Counted from the first letter of the stretch, positions 1-11,238 are shown. The stretch: DNA of 64,000 nt from Batillaria attramentaria (GCA_018292915.2 JACVVK020000016.1:3105001-3169000); one strand, 5' to 3'. The notes: generated by a model not told the origin, from the letters alone. Translations and numbers: made by a program.

Positions 1-155
1 TGTACTCTGGATCTCACGGCTATGCCTTCTAGTTTTTTATTTCTAAGTTGCTGCAAATCATGCTTCACCTGTTCTATTAGTTGCACAGTATTTTCTGATA
101 CATTTTTCTCTAGCATGAGAAGATCTTTAAGTAACTTTTCTTCTTCCTCAGTCAG
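1..155 (-). pseudogene. LINE ORF2 fragment, endonuclease-RT linker (L1/Tx1-like)
   Basis: The minus strand is open from 155 down to the window edge and encodes about 51 residues with no stop. The start is a charged helical segment (LTEEEEKLLKDLLMLEKN), and the readable end is KLEGIAVRSRV. A Glu/Lys/Leu-rich coiled stretch followed by a G-x-x-x-RSR motif is the usual linker between the apurinic endonuclease and the reverse transcriptase of L1/Tx1-type LINE ORF2; that family assignment is knowledge of the motif, not a search result. An in-frame stop lies just upstream near 165, and a poly-C tract follows at about 185-205, so the element is broken on this side. The RT itself would lie to the left of the window. 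Chance coding of this motif order is possible but unlikely. Confidence 0.5.
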
Positions 156-409
156 AACCGATCAGTGTTAGTCGAGTTCCAGAACCCCCCCCCCCCCCCC
201 CCCCCGAACTCTCCGGCCTCTCTTTCACCCCGATGCCTTGCATGTCACAGTAAACCCATACTCCCTCAGTGTTGCCCTTATAATTACTCAGGGAAACAAA
301 TGGGTGTTGTGGACCGAAACCGAAAAACAGTAGCAGGACACAACTTCATTTATAGTAGAGCGGAAAACGCAATCGGTGGAGTGATACGTGATCCGTCAAG
401 TGACTAACA

Positions 410-1337
410 AAGGATGGAGGGTTCCGAAGAAATTAGAAGTACCTAGTGTTTATAAATCTGAGTATAAGAAATGTGGTCAGGCTGGACAAAATATGTGAGA
501 AAAGGATTTTTGGAGAGTCGACCGGACGGGAACCAGTCACAAATTGCCTCCCTTACTGGAGCTCTTGATGGAAAGAACGTATCGCTGGTGGCAGATTTTG
601 TAAATAAATCCACCAAAACTGAGTATTTTTCAGATTTATAGCAACTTCACGCGTTTTTCGAATAAAAGGTTTCTTAGTAAATACTCAGAAGTAAATATAT
701 TGAACAATTAATGGTCAAAGACGATCGGATTCACATGTTGACATTAGAAACAAGATGGCGGCTATACGGTGGGCTCCGCAATCCATGGGGGTTTCAACTG
801 GTGAATCCACGCGAATTCCAAACCAGTTTTACTCCAATAGGTCTAACGGTAATAAAAAATACTTGGCATTATTATTTTGTCCCCCTAAAAAAGCGTATAA
901 TTATCTCAGGTTTGACTTACTGCTGTGGGGCACGACGCGTCCATGTATGATACTCATACTGAAAGAACGCCAAAAACTGAGCCAACTGTCCCGAATGAAT
1001 TTTACTCTCTTAGGCCTACCTTATAGCTGTCAGACAATTAGCTCGCACTCCATCCTTAGGTTTCTTTAATTCCTTTCCTCACGGGAAGGTAGGAAAGAGG
1101 AGGACAGCGCACACGGCAGATACTACATTCCCAACCAGATGTTGGAAATAAAATGACTTTTTTTTCTTTTTTTTATTTCATCGAGTGGTCAAGTTACGGT
1201 GTTGTAACCCAACTAGTCAGTTTTATTTCCTGAAAAGTACACCAGTCGTTGTCAGTCACCTAGATCACTAAAAGTATGCTCTGACTTGACGAATTTTTTT
1301 TTTCACTGAATATCATCTCACTGCTTGATTGATTGGC

Positions 1338-1340
<3 letters not shown>
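410..1340. other. No gene recognised
   Basis: Unique-looking sequence. Short ORFs of 79-104 codons overlap in different frames and show no family motif. A poly-T stretch lies near 1157-1178. Confidence 0.5.

Positions 1341-1400
<60 letters not shown>
1341..1400. repeat. (GT)30 microsatellite
   Basis: Sixty bases of uninterrupted GT dinucleotide. It produces the CVCV and HTHT translations of overlapping frames, which are not genes. Confidence 0.95.
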
Positions 1401-1403
<3 letters not shown>

Positions 1404-1905
1404 TAACCATAGTATGCAAGCTGCTACCCCTGGGGAAGCATGTGGGCATTTGTACACCACCACCACCATGTTTTCTGCAAAGTATATTTATTTGTTTCCT
1501 TTCTACCATCCCTCCCAGATCCTGAACATGAACACTTGATATAAAGTTGGTATGAAGTTGAGGCAGGCAACTTGGACAATGAAGCATTGATTTTGGACTT
1601 TATTTTAGAATGTAAAAGTCCCAAACCTGACAGGACCTGTCATGACCACTAGGCCAAATCTCCTTGTCAGCCTTCTGTTCTGTTGTAGCAGCAGTCTGGT
1701 CCAGTAAAGACAATGAACGTCATGGGCTTCTTTGCCATCACATAAATGACTCTAGGGGGCGAAATAGGTGAGGGTCATTCTTCCACAGGTTTTTAAGGGA
1801 AATTAACCACCGCCTATAGAAATACTGCAATCACCTTCTTTTACTATGTAATAAAAACATCAACAAGAAACCAGCAGTACAAATCTTATACAAGAGCAGT
1901 CAGTA

Positions 1906-2187
1906 AATTTTCATTTCTCTTTTTGACAAATTGATTATGAAGGGCTCAAGTCACAAGGATCTATCTGAGTCAATAAGAATTGCTCTAAATCCCCTGTCCT
2001 CACATTGACACATGACTGAACATGGGAACAAGTGAAGACAGTAATAGAAGTTTGGTGATTGTCTTGGAAACATGTTACATGAAGCACTGTTTTCCTTAAT
2101 GACTTAATGCTATCAAATATTTACGTATTTAAAACATTCCTGATAAAATAAAATAAAATAAAGAGTGGATACTCTGTGTGTGTGTGT

Positions 2188-2222
<35 letters not shown>

Positions 2223-2545
2223 GTGGTGGTGGGGGGGGGGGAGGTGAGGGAGTGTCAGGGACTTTTCATTTCTCACTGTCAAAATGTAGGATACTGGATT
2301 GTGTTTTGACAATTTAATTATGAAGAACATAACCCATAAGGTTTTGGGTGAGTCAATAGAAACTGCTCAACAACCCCTTACTTCACATTGACATATGTCT
2401 GCACATGGAAGCAAGTAGAGACTTTACAACATTTTACATGAGGCATTTATTCCCTGAACGACTAACAGATCCAAACCCATTTAAAACATTCATGACAAAA
2501 CTGAAATTTAAAAATTAAATAAAATAAATAAAATAAAATAATAAA
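1906..2545. repeat. Diverged tandem duplication of about 380 bp
   Basis: Copy A (about 1906-2160) and copy B (about 2265-2545) share ordered blocks. TTTTGACAAATTGATTATGAAG near 1921 corresponds to a near-identical block near 2303, followed by shared GAGTCAATA, CACATTGACA and AAAACATTC blocks. Both copies end in AAAATA-rich DNA. A (GT)n run (about 2174-2222) and poly-G lie between them. The copies differ by many substitutions and small indels. Confidence 0.7.
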
Positions 2546-2625
2546 ATTTAAAAATAATAATAAAATATTATAAAATAAAATAGAAAAAAAATCATTTAAA
2601 AAAATAAAATAAAATAAATGGCACT
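2500..2625. repeat. (AAAAT/AAATA)n-rich tract
   Basis: Nearly pure A/T simple repeat at the end of duplicate copy B. It could be an old retroelement tail, but no coding body is recognisable upstream. Confidence 0.8.
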
Positions 2626-2649
2626 GTAGTCTGGTTGGACAAACAGTAT

Positions 2650-3480
2650 GGCGTTTGTGTCTGACTCTGCTGTACTCCATGTACATGTATTTGATTCCTT
2701 TCAAGTAAGTTCACTTTTCATTGCTATTTGTTTTCTAATACTGAGTCGCCTGAATAAAATCTCCCTTTTTTCAGACATGCTACATGTACTATCACAAATC
2801 ATTATGATACTTTTTCTGCCTATTCGCTCTACATAAATCATTATTATCATTTTAAAATCTTTTGATCAGCAGAAGCCTAAGACTGACTATTCTGGGCTCT
2901 AACAATATCTTAGAAGTAATTTCTTTGACATTGCATGTTCTCACAATGCGAATACAAGTGCTAATTTAAGTCAGTAGGGCAGATCTAAGGCAGTGGATAT
3001 GGAAATGGTACCTACATGTAGAACGGTGGTACATATGTACATCCATATACAATAAGCCTATTACAATAATAAATGGTGTTGAGACTCATTTCATCATAAA
3101 CAGTTTACCAAACATAGAAGATTGTAGAGTACTTAATGACACTGGAACACGGAAATGAAGTTTCAAAGAGTATGCACTGCCGTGTTCAGTTCTATGTAGG
3201 TGGTGGACACTTATTACACAGATTTCATCCTCTGCTGCTATACCCTATTCCATGTGACATTTCTGTTGTTTGCATTTGTCAAAAGTTAGAATTTCAGCAG
3301 TTACTGACAACGTGCACCACAGTCACCTTCTATTGACTGTTTTGTTTGCATTTCCGTCAGTGAACCCTCTCCAGGTCTCTCCCATCAAATGACCTTCTAT
3401 GATGCTGTGGAAGAAATGGGCCCCTCCAACACCAACATCCCCCTCCCTCCTCTCACACATTCTTCTGCCCACTACACACA
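2650..3480. other. No gene recognised
   Basis: AT-rich unique sequence with no repeat unit or family motif that I can see. Confidence 0.5.
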
Positions 3481-3489
3481 GGGATGTTT

Positions 3490-3862
3490 TATGTGGAAAA
3501 TCACTTTCGCATTAATGTGGTTGATAACAAACAGCTGAACAGTGTATCCAATATCCGTAGTGTTAGCTCTGCATTTGTTTTGCCCTGCTCAAGTAATGAA
3601 ATTCAAAAAATATGTCTGTGTCAAACATGAAAGCACTCACTGCCATCCTTTTTCCTTCAATTCAGTGATTTTTTTTTTCTGATTTTTTTTTTCTTTACTG
3701 AAGGTTTTGTATAACAATTTTACTATACTCATTTGAAAAGTCAGTTAGGTCCTGAAGCATTCAACTCAGTTATGGAACTTATGATTACATGTAAATTCTT
3801 TCAAGTATTTAAAGGCGGTTATTGTGGATACACAAAGCTGAGAGAGAGAGAGAGACAGACAG

Positions 3863-3893
<31 letters not shown>

Positions 3894-4180
3894 TGTCTAT
3901 GCCCATCTCAATGGAGGCGATTACCTGTCGGTAGCAAGGACAGTATGCCCCGGACAACCTAACTTCTATGCAAATATTTCAACTGAGAAAATCACTTTTG
4001 CATTCTCAAACAGCTGACAGCTATACTAAGGGTATCAGATATCTATTAACTCTGTTTTGCCCTAATTAAACCAACCAGTGAAATTAATAGGAATGTGTCA
4101 CACACACACACAAGTACTTTCATCTTCTTTCCTTTTTCTATACTGCAGTTTTCTTTCTTTTTTGCTTTTTTAAAAAAGTT
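3490..4180. repeat. Pair of diverged direct repeats about 490 bp apart
   Basis: Block 1 (about 3490-3720) and block 2 (about 3980-4180) both run AAAATCACTTT, then GCATT, CAAACAGCTGA, TCTG, TTTTGCCCT, GTGAAATT and TGTGTC, then a T-rich stretch. The spacer holds an AGAG/GACA simple repeat at 3841-3893. They may be copies of one unnamed interspersed repeat. Confidence 0.6.
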
Positions 4181-4220
4181 ATCCAGTGACAAACTTCCAA
4201 AACTGAAGCTGCTCACATCC

Positions 4221-4221
<1 letters not shown>

Positions 4222-4255
<34 letters not shown>
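4222..4255. repeat. (CA)n microsatellite
   Basis: Uninterrupted CA dinucleotide run. Confidence 0.9.
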
Positions 4256-4259
<4 letters not shown>

Positions 4260-5600
4260 CGTGAGAGCCCGGCTGACGCGGCATGTGCTGCATATGCGCG
4301 ACTGAGTAGGGATGGGAGTAGGTTTAGGAGTTGTTCTTCAGTTTAAAGAAATAATTTCTGCTAGTGCTCAAGTCTTTTCCCACGACAAAGTGTCTTGTTT
4401 GCGCTAGAAATAAACGAATAGATTTGTTGATAAACATCTTTATGTGATGAAATCACAGCCACTCCAGTGGTCGTTTTGATTTCGCCCTTAGCTGCACTGG
4501 CGTTAAAAGTCTGAAAAATTATCTGTACAGGCACACGCAGGACTTTTGAAAGAAATCTGTGAAACTGTTTCCTTTGCTCACAGGGCTGATTCAATTGCTA
4601 TCGACCCCACGATACTGCAGATCAAAACCCTTCGGCACGCAGTCTTGTCATTCAGGCGATGTGTCAGCCGGCAAAGCCGCTTTCCAAATATTAAGCAACT
4701 AAAAGTTATGACAAATAATACGGATGTCAACCAGAATTGTAGTTCTGCAAATGTGCACCGCAATGTCTTTTGATCGAGGCGTAAAAGAACGAAGCGAGCT
4801 AATTTAAGACAACTACAGGTCGAGTTCTTCGCGATTCTTTCGAGTACGCGCCAAATATGTCACGTGACACTTCCAAGGGATCATCGCGTTCGTACAGCGA
4901 TCGTGTTTGAATTTGTATGCGTCTCTACTGGCAGATACAAAGAACACTTTTTGAAGTACATTTTCCTAAGCCTTACAATCAGTTTATAAAATATCTTTAT
5001 AACTGGCTGCTCGAACTTTGCACTGACTGCAGTTTAACATGTTAGTAAATTGCTGGTCCCCTCAAAAATATGGCTGTTTCGTCTGCACTCACGGAGCTGA
5101 CAAAAGCAGCTACAGCAAATTTTGTCCAGCCTCCGTCGTTCTCAAAATGGTACCAAACCTTCTTTTACTTCACAATCTTTCACTCCATATGCCCCATCCT
5201 TTGTTAGTCACAAAAAGATCACTAGTTTGGCGTTTCACTATAGGGCCCAGAAAGTTTTCCGCTCTACTATTAGGCTGCCTGCCGGCTAAGCAGGGGAAAT
5301 AACTTATGAAAGAAACTTGTAGTCAGTCTGACATCTGACCTAGGCCTGCCCAAGGTGTTAGGTCAGATAAAGTTCAAACGTGATATATACAGGCTTCGCA
5401 CAGCGATTGGCGGAATTCAGTTAAGGGAGCTGATGACTGCCAATGGGATTACCCTGTGCTATTTTCATATTTGGCTAGGTTGGATGAGCGCTCTGGAGGC
5501 CATGAATATAATTATACAGAAGGGACTTCATCCGTCTGAACCAGCGTCAGCTAAAGGGTCAAAACTCTTTCAGGAAAGGAACCACTCTCTGGGGCACAGA
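4260..5600. other. No gene recognised
   Basis: No protein family motif in short ORFs on either strand. The 110-codon plus frame at 5355-5687 runs into the end of the following foldback element and is probably not coding. Confidence 0.45.
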
Positions 5601-5619
5601 GTCATCCCCGTACCGGGGG

Positions 5620-6883
5620 CCGAATCGTTAACACTAGGCCCCCGCAACCACGGCCAAGTCGGGCTAACCGAGACCGAGCCGAGATAAGTAATAGCTAAGA
5701 AGGAAAAACATTAAAATACTCGGTGACAAGGAAAGTGGACAGTTGCGAACAACTTTGAGGTCCCCGTGCTATTTCACAATGTGCACAGAAGCGAGGAATT
5801 CTGTCAAATTCACCGGCACAGTGAATTTTTAGCATGGCTCGGAGATTATTGTGCGTGGGAGTGATTTCCCTTGAAAACAAAAGCAGACGTTTTTTCCCGG
5901 GGGAATTTCGGTCACACCTGTCAACAACATTGTCTCCTCCAAAACCAGGGTACGGTATTATTTTGTTATGCTAACAACATTATACAGCTTAGCGAGGCGT
6001 TTCCAAATAATTAAGTGCTCTTGAACATTATGCAGCACAAAATTAACGTCTGCTGTAAAGGACGTTAAACGCCCAAACACCCACGTACTTTCTCTTTCGT
6101 GTAGTTTACAAATAAAGCTGATGAGCATTATTGAGAACGGAAATCTGATAAACGGTAAAGCATCAGAGCTGGTTGTGAAACCTGTCCTGCAAAGGTATAA
6201 GTAGAAAGAGAGAGAGAGAGAAATTTATTTATTTAATTATTTATTTTAATGGTCATAACCAACTGACACTATAGGAAAGACATTGCCGGCGCGGGAGAGA
6301 TAAAACTTGATGCAGCTACAAAGAAACTGCCTCAACGTTCATCTTTTCTGTTATTAATGCCTGAAACCAAAGACAATATGTCATACCTGTAGCGTTCTCA
6401 GAGAGCGTTGTCAGCTGTTTGTAAACCACGTGAAAGATAAAGTACAGGCGTACAGCAGAGGGGTGGGTGTTCGGGTGTTTAACGTTCTTTACGGCAGACT
6501 TTAATCATTTTCGCGCTGCATAACGTTCAAGAGCACTTGATTATTTGGAAACGCCTCGCTAAGCTGTATAATGTTGTTAGCATAACAAAATAATACCGTA
6601 CCCTGGTTTTGGAGGAGACAATGTTGTTGACAGGTGTGACCGAAATTCCCCCGGGAAAAAACGTCTGCTTTTGTTTTCAAGGGAAATCACTCCCACGCAC
6701 AATAATCTCCGAGCCATGCTAAAAATTCACTGTGCCGGTGAATTTGACAGAATTCCTCGCTTCTGTGCACATTGTGAAATAGCACGGGGACCTCAAAGTT
6801 GTTCGCAACTGTCCACTTTCCTTGTCACCGAGTATTTTAATGTTTTTCCTTCTTAGCTATTACTTATCTCGGCTCGGTCTCGG
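5620..6883. mobile_element. Long inverted repeat (foldback/MITE-like), copy 1
   Basis: Arms 5668-6084 and 6464-6883 are near-perfect reverse complements around a spacer of about 380 bp. The same 61-codon frame therefore appears at 5695-5880 on minus and 6671-6856 on plus, and is a by-product rather than a gene. The left side continues outward to about 5620 (a CCGGGGGCCG-like end, then AAGTCGGGCTAACCGAGACCGAG), matching the end of the element at 7.77 kb, while the right end is truncated at 6883. No transposase frame is visible, so it would be non-autonomous. The inner ends contain GACGTTAAAC and CAAACACCCAC, resembling the 3' end of the tRNA-headed SINE found elsewhere in the window. Confidence 0.75.
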
Positions 6884-6889
6884 GCCTAA

Positions 6890-7765
6890 ATTGTCTCGGT
6901 GCTCTCAAACACAAGGTCGCGCACTATGTCATCCTTGACCAGCTTTGAACCCAGAGGGATCCTCAATGGCACAAGTGATGGCAAGCTGTCTTCAGAGTGA
7001 AAGTAGGCGTGTTTCTGAATCAGAGAAATACATAACATGTCTCTGTCTGAATGGACAGATCTATTATTACATTCAGTCCGGCCTAGAGCACGGGTGTGTA
7101 TGCTTTTGTAATCGTCTCTTATTCCACCACAAGGCAGGTACGTGATCGTCTGCACCGTGCAATAATACTTGCCTGTAGAGTGCAACACCTTGGCCTGTCA
7201 GAGTGCAACCCCCTTGCCGTTTACTCACATCCTGTTGGATCAGTGTACCACGTAAACAGTGCCATCAAAGCGCAACAATAATTGTCCGCTGGCAAAGATT
7301 TTGCCCAAACCAAAAGTGGTCGGATATACAAGACTTCGTTTCAAATCGATTCATATGACACACAAGTCTTCGCTTTTCCAGAGACATACATAACATGTTA
7401 TGTATGTCTCTGGCTTTTCTAAAAAAAAATTCGCCATTTTTGAAAATGGCGCTGGGTGTAAGCAGTCACATTTTCACGCCCCGCCGAAAAGGGACTGCAC
7501 TCTGGAGTCTAGAAAGGAACATGTGTCTGTACCGTGGTTACTCCCCCATACCCATTAATTCCTCAAAGATTCAAAGAGTTCTTATTCCTTGTTCTCCACT
7601 GCTATGGAAGAAGGACCGTGTGTGAAGTGACCGCATATTTGACAGATGAACCAAGCCGTAATGCTTGGTTGCTTGCCGGTTGAATGGTCTACTGTAACAC
7701 AAACTGCTGTTTGTCCTGGCTATTTCGTAAAACTTACCTTGCGACCAGACTCTGCTAAAATGTAC
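6890..7765. other. No gene; contains a 36-bp perfect palindrome
   Basis: Unique sequence between the two foldback elements. A perfect palindrome occupies 7378-7413 (half-site CCAGAGACATACATAACA), and a small hairpin (GCCATTTTTGAAAATGGC) follows at about 7434-7451. No coding motif. Confidence 0.6.
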
Positions 7766-7768
7766 TAG

Positions 7769-8396
7769 TATGTTCAGTCCGGGTCCGTCGATAACTCTAG
7801 GTCCCTGAGACCTGACGACGGGCAAGTCGGGCTAACTGAGACCGAGTCAAATTAAGTGATACCTAAGCAAAAAACAAAACAAAACAAAAACCTCGGTGAC
7901 AAGGAAAGTGGACAGTTGCGAACAACTTTGAGGTCCCCGTGTTATTTCACAGTGTGCACAGAAGTGGTAAAAACTGCCTCATTCACCAGCACAGCCTACA
8001 TTCTCAGCCTGTTTCGAGATTATTGCCTGCATGAGTTGTCTCCCTTGCCGCAACAGGCACGCATTTTTCGTGGCAGAGCACAAAGCTGCCAGGAAAAATG
8101 CATGCCTGCTGCGGGTCTGTGTATGCACGGGGGACAACTCATGCAGGCAATAATCACGAAACAGGCTGAGAATGTACTGAGCTGGTGAATGCGACAGTTT
8201 TCACCGCTTCTGTGCACACTGTGACATGAGTAACACGGGGACCTCAAAGCTGTTCGCAACTGCCCACTTTCCTTGTCACCAAGTATTTTTGTTTTTTCCT
8301 TCTTGGGTATCACTTCGCTCGACTCGGTCTCGGTTAGCCCGACTTGGCCGTCGTCTCAGGGACCTAGGAGTTATTGACGGACCCGGAACAGGGTTG
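7769..8396. mobile_element. Long inverted repeat (foldback/MITE-like), copy 2
   Basis: Arms of about 310 bp (7769-8078 and 8087-8396) meet at a loop of only about 8 nt near 8082. Ends read CCGGGTCCGTC, then AATAACTC or GATAACTC, TAGGTCCCTGAGAC and AAGTCGGGCTAACYGAGACCGAG. The subterminal block CGGTGACAAGGAAAGTGG...GAACAACTTTGAGGTCCCCGTG is shared with copy 1, so both belong to one family. No coding capacity. A clean target duplication could not be assigned at the outer ends. A related end fragment (GACGGACCCGGTACAGGG) lies at about 9244-9261. Confidence 0.8.
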
Positions 8397-8419
8397 GACA
8401 GGCTACGCGACGGTATTAG

Positions 8420-9310
8420 CTTCCGGGGCATGTAGTGACAAGTCGGCTAAAAAATCTTTGCTCCTTTTAAAATTTGTCACAGTGTGCAGAGTAAACAATG
8501 GCAATCTGGTGCTTTTTGTTGGCTTTGTAAACAAGTTTCATGCCAGGTAATAGTGAAATTAGGGAATAATGAGGCTGGCTTGTGGACTATTTGTATTCAT
8601 GCGCGGCTGGCACAGGAGCCAGCAGACGACCGTGGAATGAGGGGGTATGTGGTCGCTGCCAACATTGCCAAAAAACGGAACATTGGAATTTGTTTAAATT
8701 TTCTCTACGCATGAGTCTATGGCTGCCTGATTTTTGTGAAATTTTTGGTGAATTTTAAAGCATTTCTAGGGTGTCATCTGCAGCGTTATGTGTAAGAGGA
8801 ATATATAGCGTTTTCCTCCAGATTTGCATCTCTGGTACGTAGCCAAAAGTATCAGCTAACGTCTGTTTCCGGTGGAACTAGCAAGGAACAAGGGAGACTA
8901 TTTGAATGAGGGTTGCTTCCAATCGAATTCCTTCGCTGTTTTCTGAACACTGCGATTGTCTCCCCGGCAAAGTGATGCATCATTCTGCTACAAACCCCGT
9001 TTCCATGTGTGTCAACTGACTGACAATGCAAGGATATGGAAATCGGGTCATTTCCCGCTGTTTTTATCTAAAACTTGACGACAACAACAACTTGACAAGA
9101 ACAAAACAAGATCAACAACTACAACAACAAAACAAAATGTACCGTTTACGGGTACTTGCTGCGGTCGGTAATCCGCTACTCTTCACAGCGACTTCACCTC
9201 ACGACTGCAGCGTGCAGCCGGCTTCGAGACATACCTGTTCCGCGACGGACCCGGTACAGGGATGTTTCTGAGACTATCAGTCGCAGTCACTGTCTGTATT
9301 ATTAATTTGC
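8420..9310. other. No gene recognised
   Basis: Unique sequence. AACAACAACA-rich simple sequence is present near 9080-9135. Confidence 0.5.
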
Positions 9311-9317
9311 TATGGAC

Positions 9318-9319
<2 letters not shown>

Positions 9320-9386
<67 letters not shown>

Positions 9387-9494
9387 CGCGCACGCGCCTG
9401 CCCAAGTGTGTGTGTGTGTGTGTGCGCGCTCGTGCCTGCCCAAGTGTGTGTGTGTGTGTGTGTGTGCGTGCGTGCGTGCGCGCACGCGCCTGCC

Positions 9495-9542
<48 letters not shown>

Positions 9543-9560
9543 CGCGCGCACGCGCCTGCC

Positions 9561-9599
<39 letters not shown>

Positions 9600-9647
9600 A
9601 CTCGTGCCTGCCCAAGTGTGTGTGCTGTGTGTGTGTGCTGTGCTGTG

Positions 9648-9691
<44 letters not shown>
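9320..9691. repeat. Compound GT/GCGC minisatellite with CCTGCCCAAG punctuation
   Basis: Runs of (GT)n are interrupted five times by a purine-pyrimidine alternating GCGC/CACGC segment followed by CCTGCCCAAG (at about 9397, 9435, 9489, 9555, 9607). The result is a higher-order repeat of irregular length, 38 to 66 bp. Six overlapping ORFs (CVCV, HTHT) are artefacts of it. Long alternating GT/GC tracts are known to favour Z-DNA. Confidence 0.9.
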
Positions 9692-9717
9692 CACTGAACA
9701 ACAACTGACTGCTTACG

Positions 9718-10009
9718 CTGTATGGACGTCAGTAACGGAGTACTGTGACTCTGCCAAGGGATCGCTCAGCAGTTTAAGAGTTCACTTTCGCTGTATGGAC
9801 GTCAGTAACGGAGTACTGTGACTCTGCCAAGGGATCGCTCAGCAGTTTAAGAGTTCACTTTCGCTGTATGGACGTCAGTAACGGAGTACTGTGACTCTGC
9901 CAAGGGATCGCTCAGAAGTTTAAGAGTTCACTTTCGCTGTATGGACGTCAGTAACGGAGTACTGTGACTCTGCCAAGGGATCGCTCAGCAGTTTAAGAGT
10001 TCACTTTCA
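9718..10009. repeat. 73-bp tandem repeat, four copies
   Basis: TATGGACGTCAGTAACGGAG recurs at 9721, 9794, 9867 and 9940, an exact 73-bp period. Copies are almost identical (for example CAGCAG versus CAGAAG in copy 3), implying recent expansion or homogenisation. Confidence 0.95.
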
Positions 10010-10039
10010 TGAACACTGTTGTTCACTGAGGTAGACTAC

Positions 10040-10245
10040 ACACTTCACCAACCTGTGCGGTGCACGCCGGCCGGGAAAAGCCGCACATTAACCTGTACAT
10101 GAACCGCCACATGCGGGTGCACCAGCAGTAGCACTGAACATTATACAATGTAGTGAACAACCTGTCGGCGTCACCTGAGGTCAGCACGCCGCATCTCTGC
10201 AATATCCGGCGTCACATGCAGCGCTCGCACCGTTATGACTGACAG
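10040..10245 (+). pseudogene. Possible C2H2 zinc-finger remnants (two short motifs)
   Basis: Two short plus-strand stretches end in zinc-finger-like helices. One includes NLYMNRHMRVHQQ and a stop at about 10129. The other includes HLCNIRRHMQRSHRYD and a stop at about 10240. The H-x3/4-H spacing and the HMR/HMQ residues recall C2H2 fingers of BTB-type factors. However, spacing from the upstream Cys is not canonical in the first, and no clean C-x2-C pair is present. They may be eroded exons or coincidence. Nothing else nearby supports a gene. Confidence 0.2.
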
Positions 10246-10259
10246 CGTACACTTATTTA

Positions 10260-11020
10260 GGTGTTAGTTATCATTAGTTCCAGACCGGATGACCATTCTG
10301 AATCGCATGATCTCTTCCCACAGCAAGTCCAAATTAGTGCCAGTCAGTGAACACTGAACAGCCTGTGTACAGTAGCCCACTACAGAAAGAGTAGGAAAGG
10401 ATTTTCAGTGTCAGCTTTCTGGGAATAATTATAAGGGTTCCACATCATACGAGTTATCGTATATATCACTAAGTTTACCTTCACAAATTATTTTTTAAAT
10501 CTTTTTTTTTTTTTTTTGATGATCTTTAATTGCCTTCTAAGCCGGGCTGAACTTGACAATCCAAAGGTCATCTCACTGGACGAAAAGTATTGTCAGCATG
10601 TCAGCTGCATTACTGATTTAAAGGATAAAAAAAAATAAAGATGCCTCCATTAATTCCATCCGTTTCAAGTGTTTCGAAATAGCCCAAACTAGTGAACCTA
10701 TGGGAAATGTGTGCATGAATTGAAACCAGCCTACGCCATCAGATACAAGCTGTATTTGCTGCATGAACAGTTGTTCATTTAGGTAACACAACGTGACCAG
10801 CTGCCTGGTGCAGTTTGCTGACTGTCATACTTGTCATTGAGGCACATACTTCAATTAAACTATAACAACTATGCAGTATAACATTGGCGCTCTGCCAGAA
10901 GGTCTAATCTCCGACCTGGAGTCGGAGAAACGGTGGCTGATCCATTAGGCAGTTCAGTTCTGTGAAGTGATTTGCCGGTCTAGCAGACTTTCTCCTTATA
11001 CTAATACTGGAAGGGAAATA
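10260..11020. other. No gene recognised
   Basis: Unique sequence with no coding motif; poly-T run near 10502-10517. Confidence 0.5.
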
Positions 11021-11027
11021 CTGCTTT

Positions 11028-11238
11028 GGAAATGTTCAGCCCACAAAATTTGAAAAATAAATGCAATTCTAAATTCCGAAACTTAAATAGCTGAACTGAC
11101 CCTTCGCACCACGTGAATGTAATGTATTTTATGTCCTTTGTGTGAGAGAATGTGTGTGATTCACGTGAGCGTGCGTGTTGGGTTCAGTTCGCGGCGCTTT
11201 GAGCCGATTAATGAAATTGGGTAAAGCGCCTATACAAT

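Noticed and set aside
5695..6856. Identical 61-codon ORFs on opposite strands as a conserved small gene
   Set aside because: Identity is explained by the arms of the inverted repeat.
9183..9821. Several overlapping ORFs of 101-173 codons with CVCV, HTHT or ARAR runs
   Set aside because: They are translations of the compound GT/GC repeat, open in many frames because the dinucleotide lacks stop codons.
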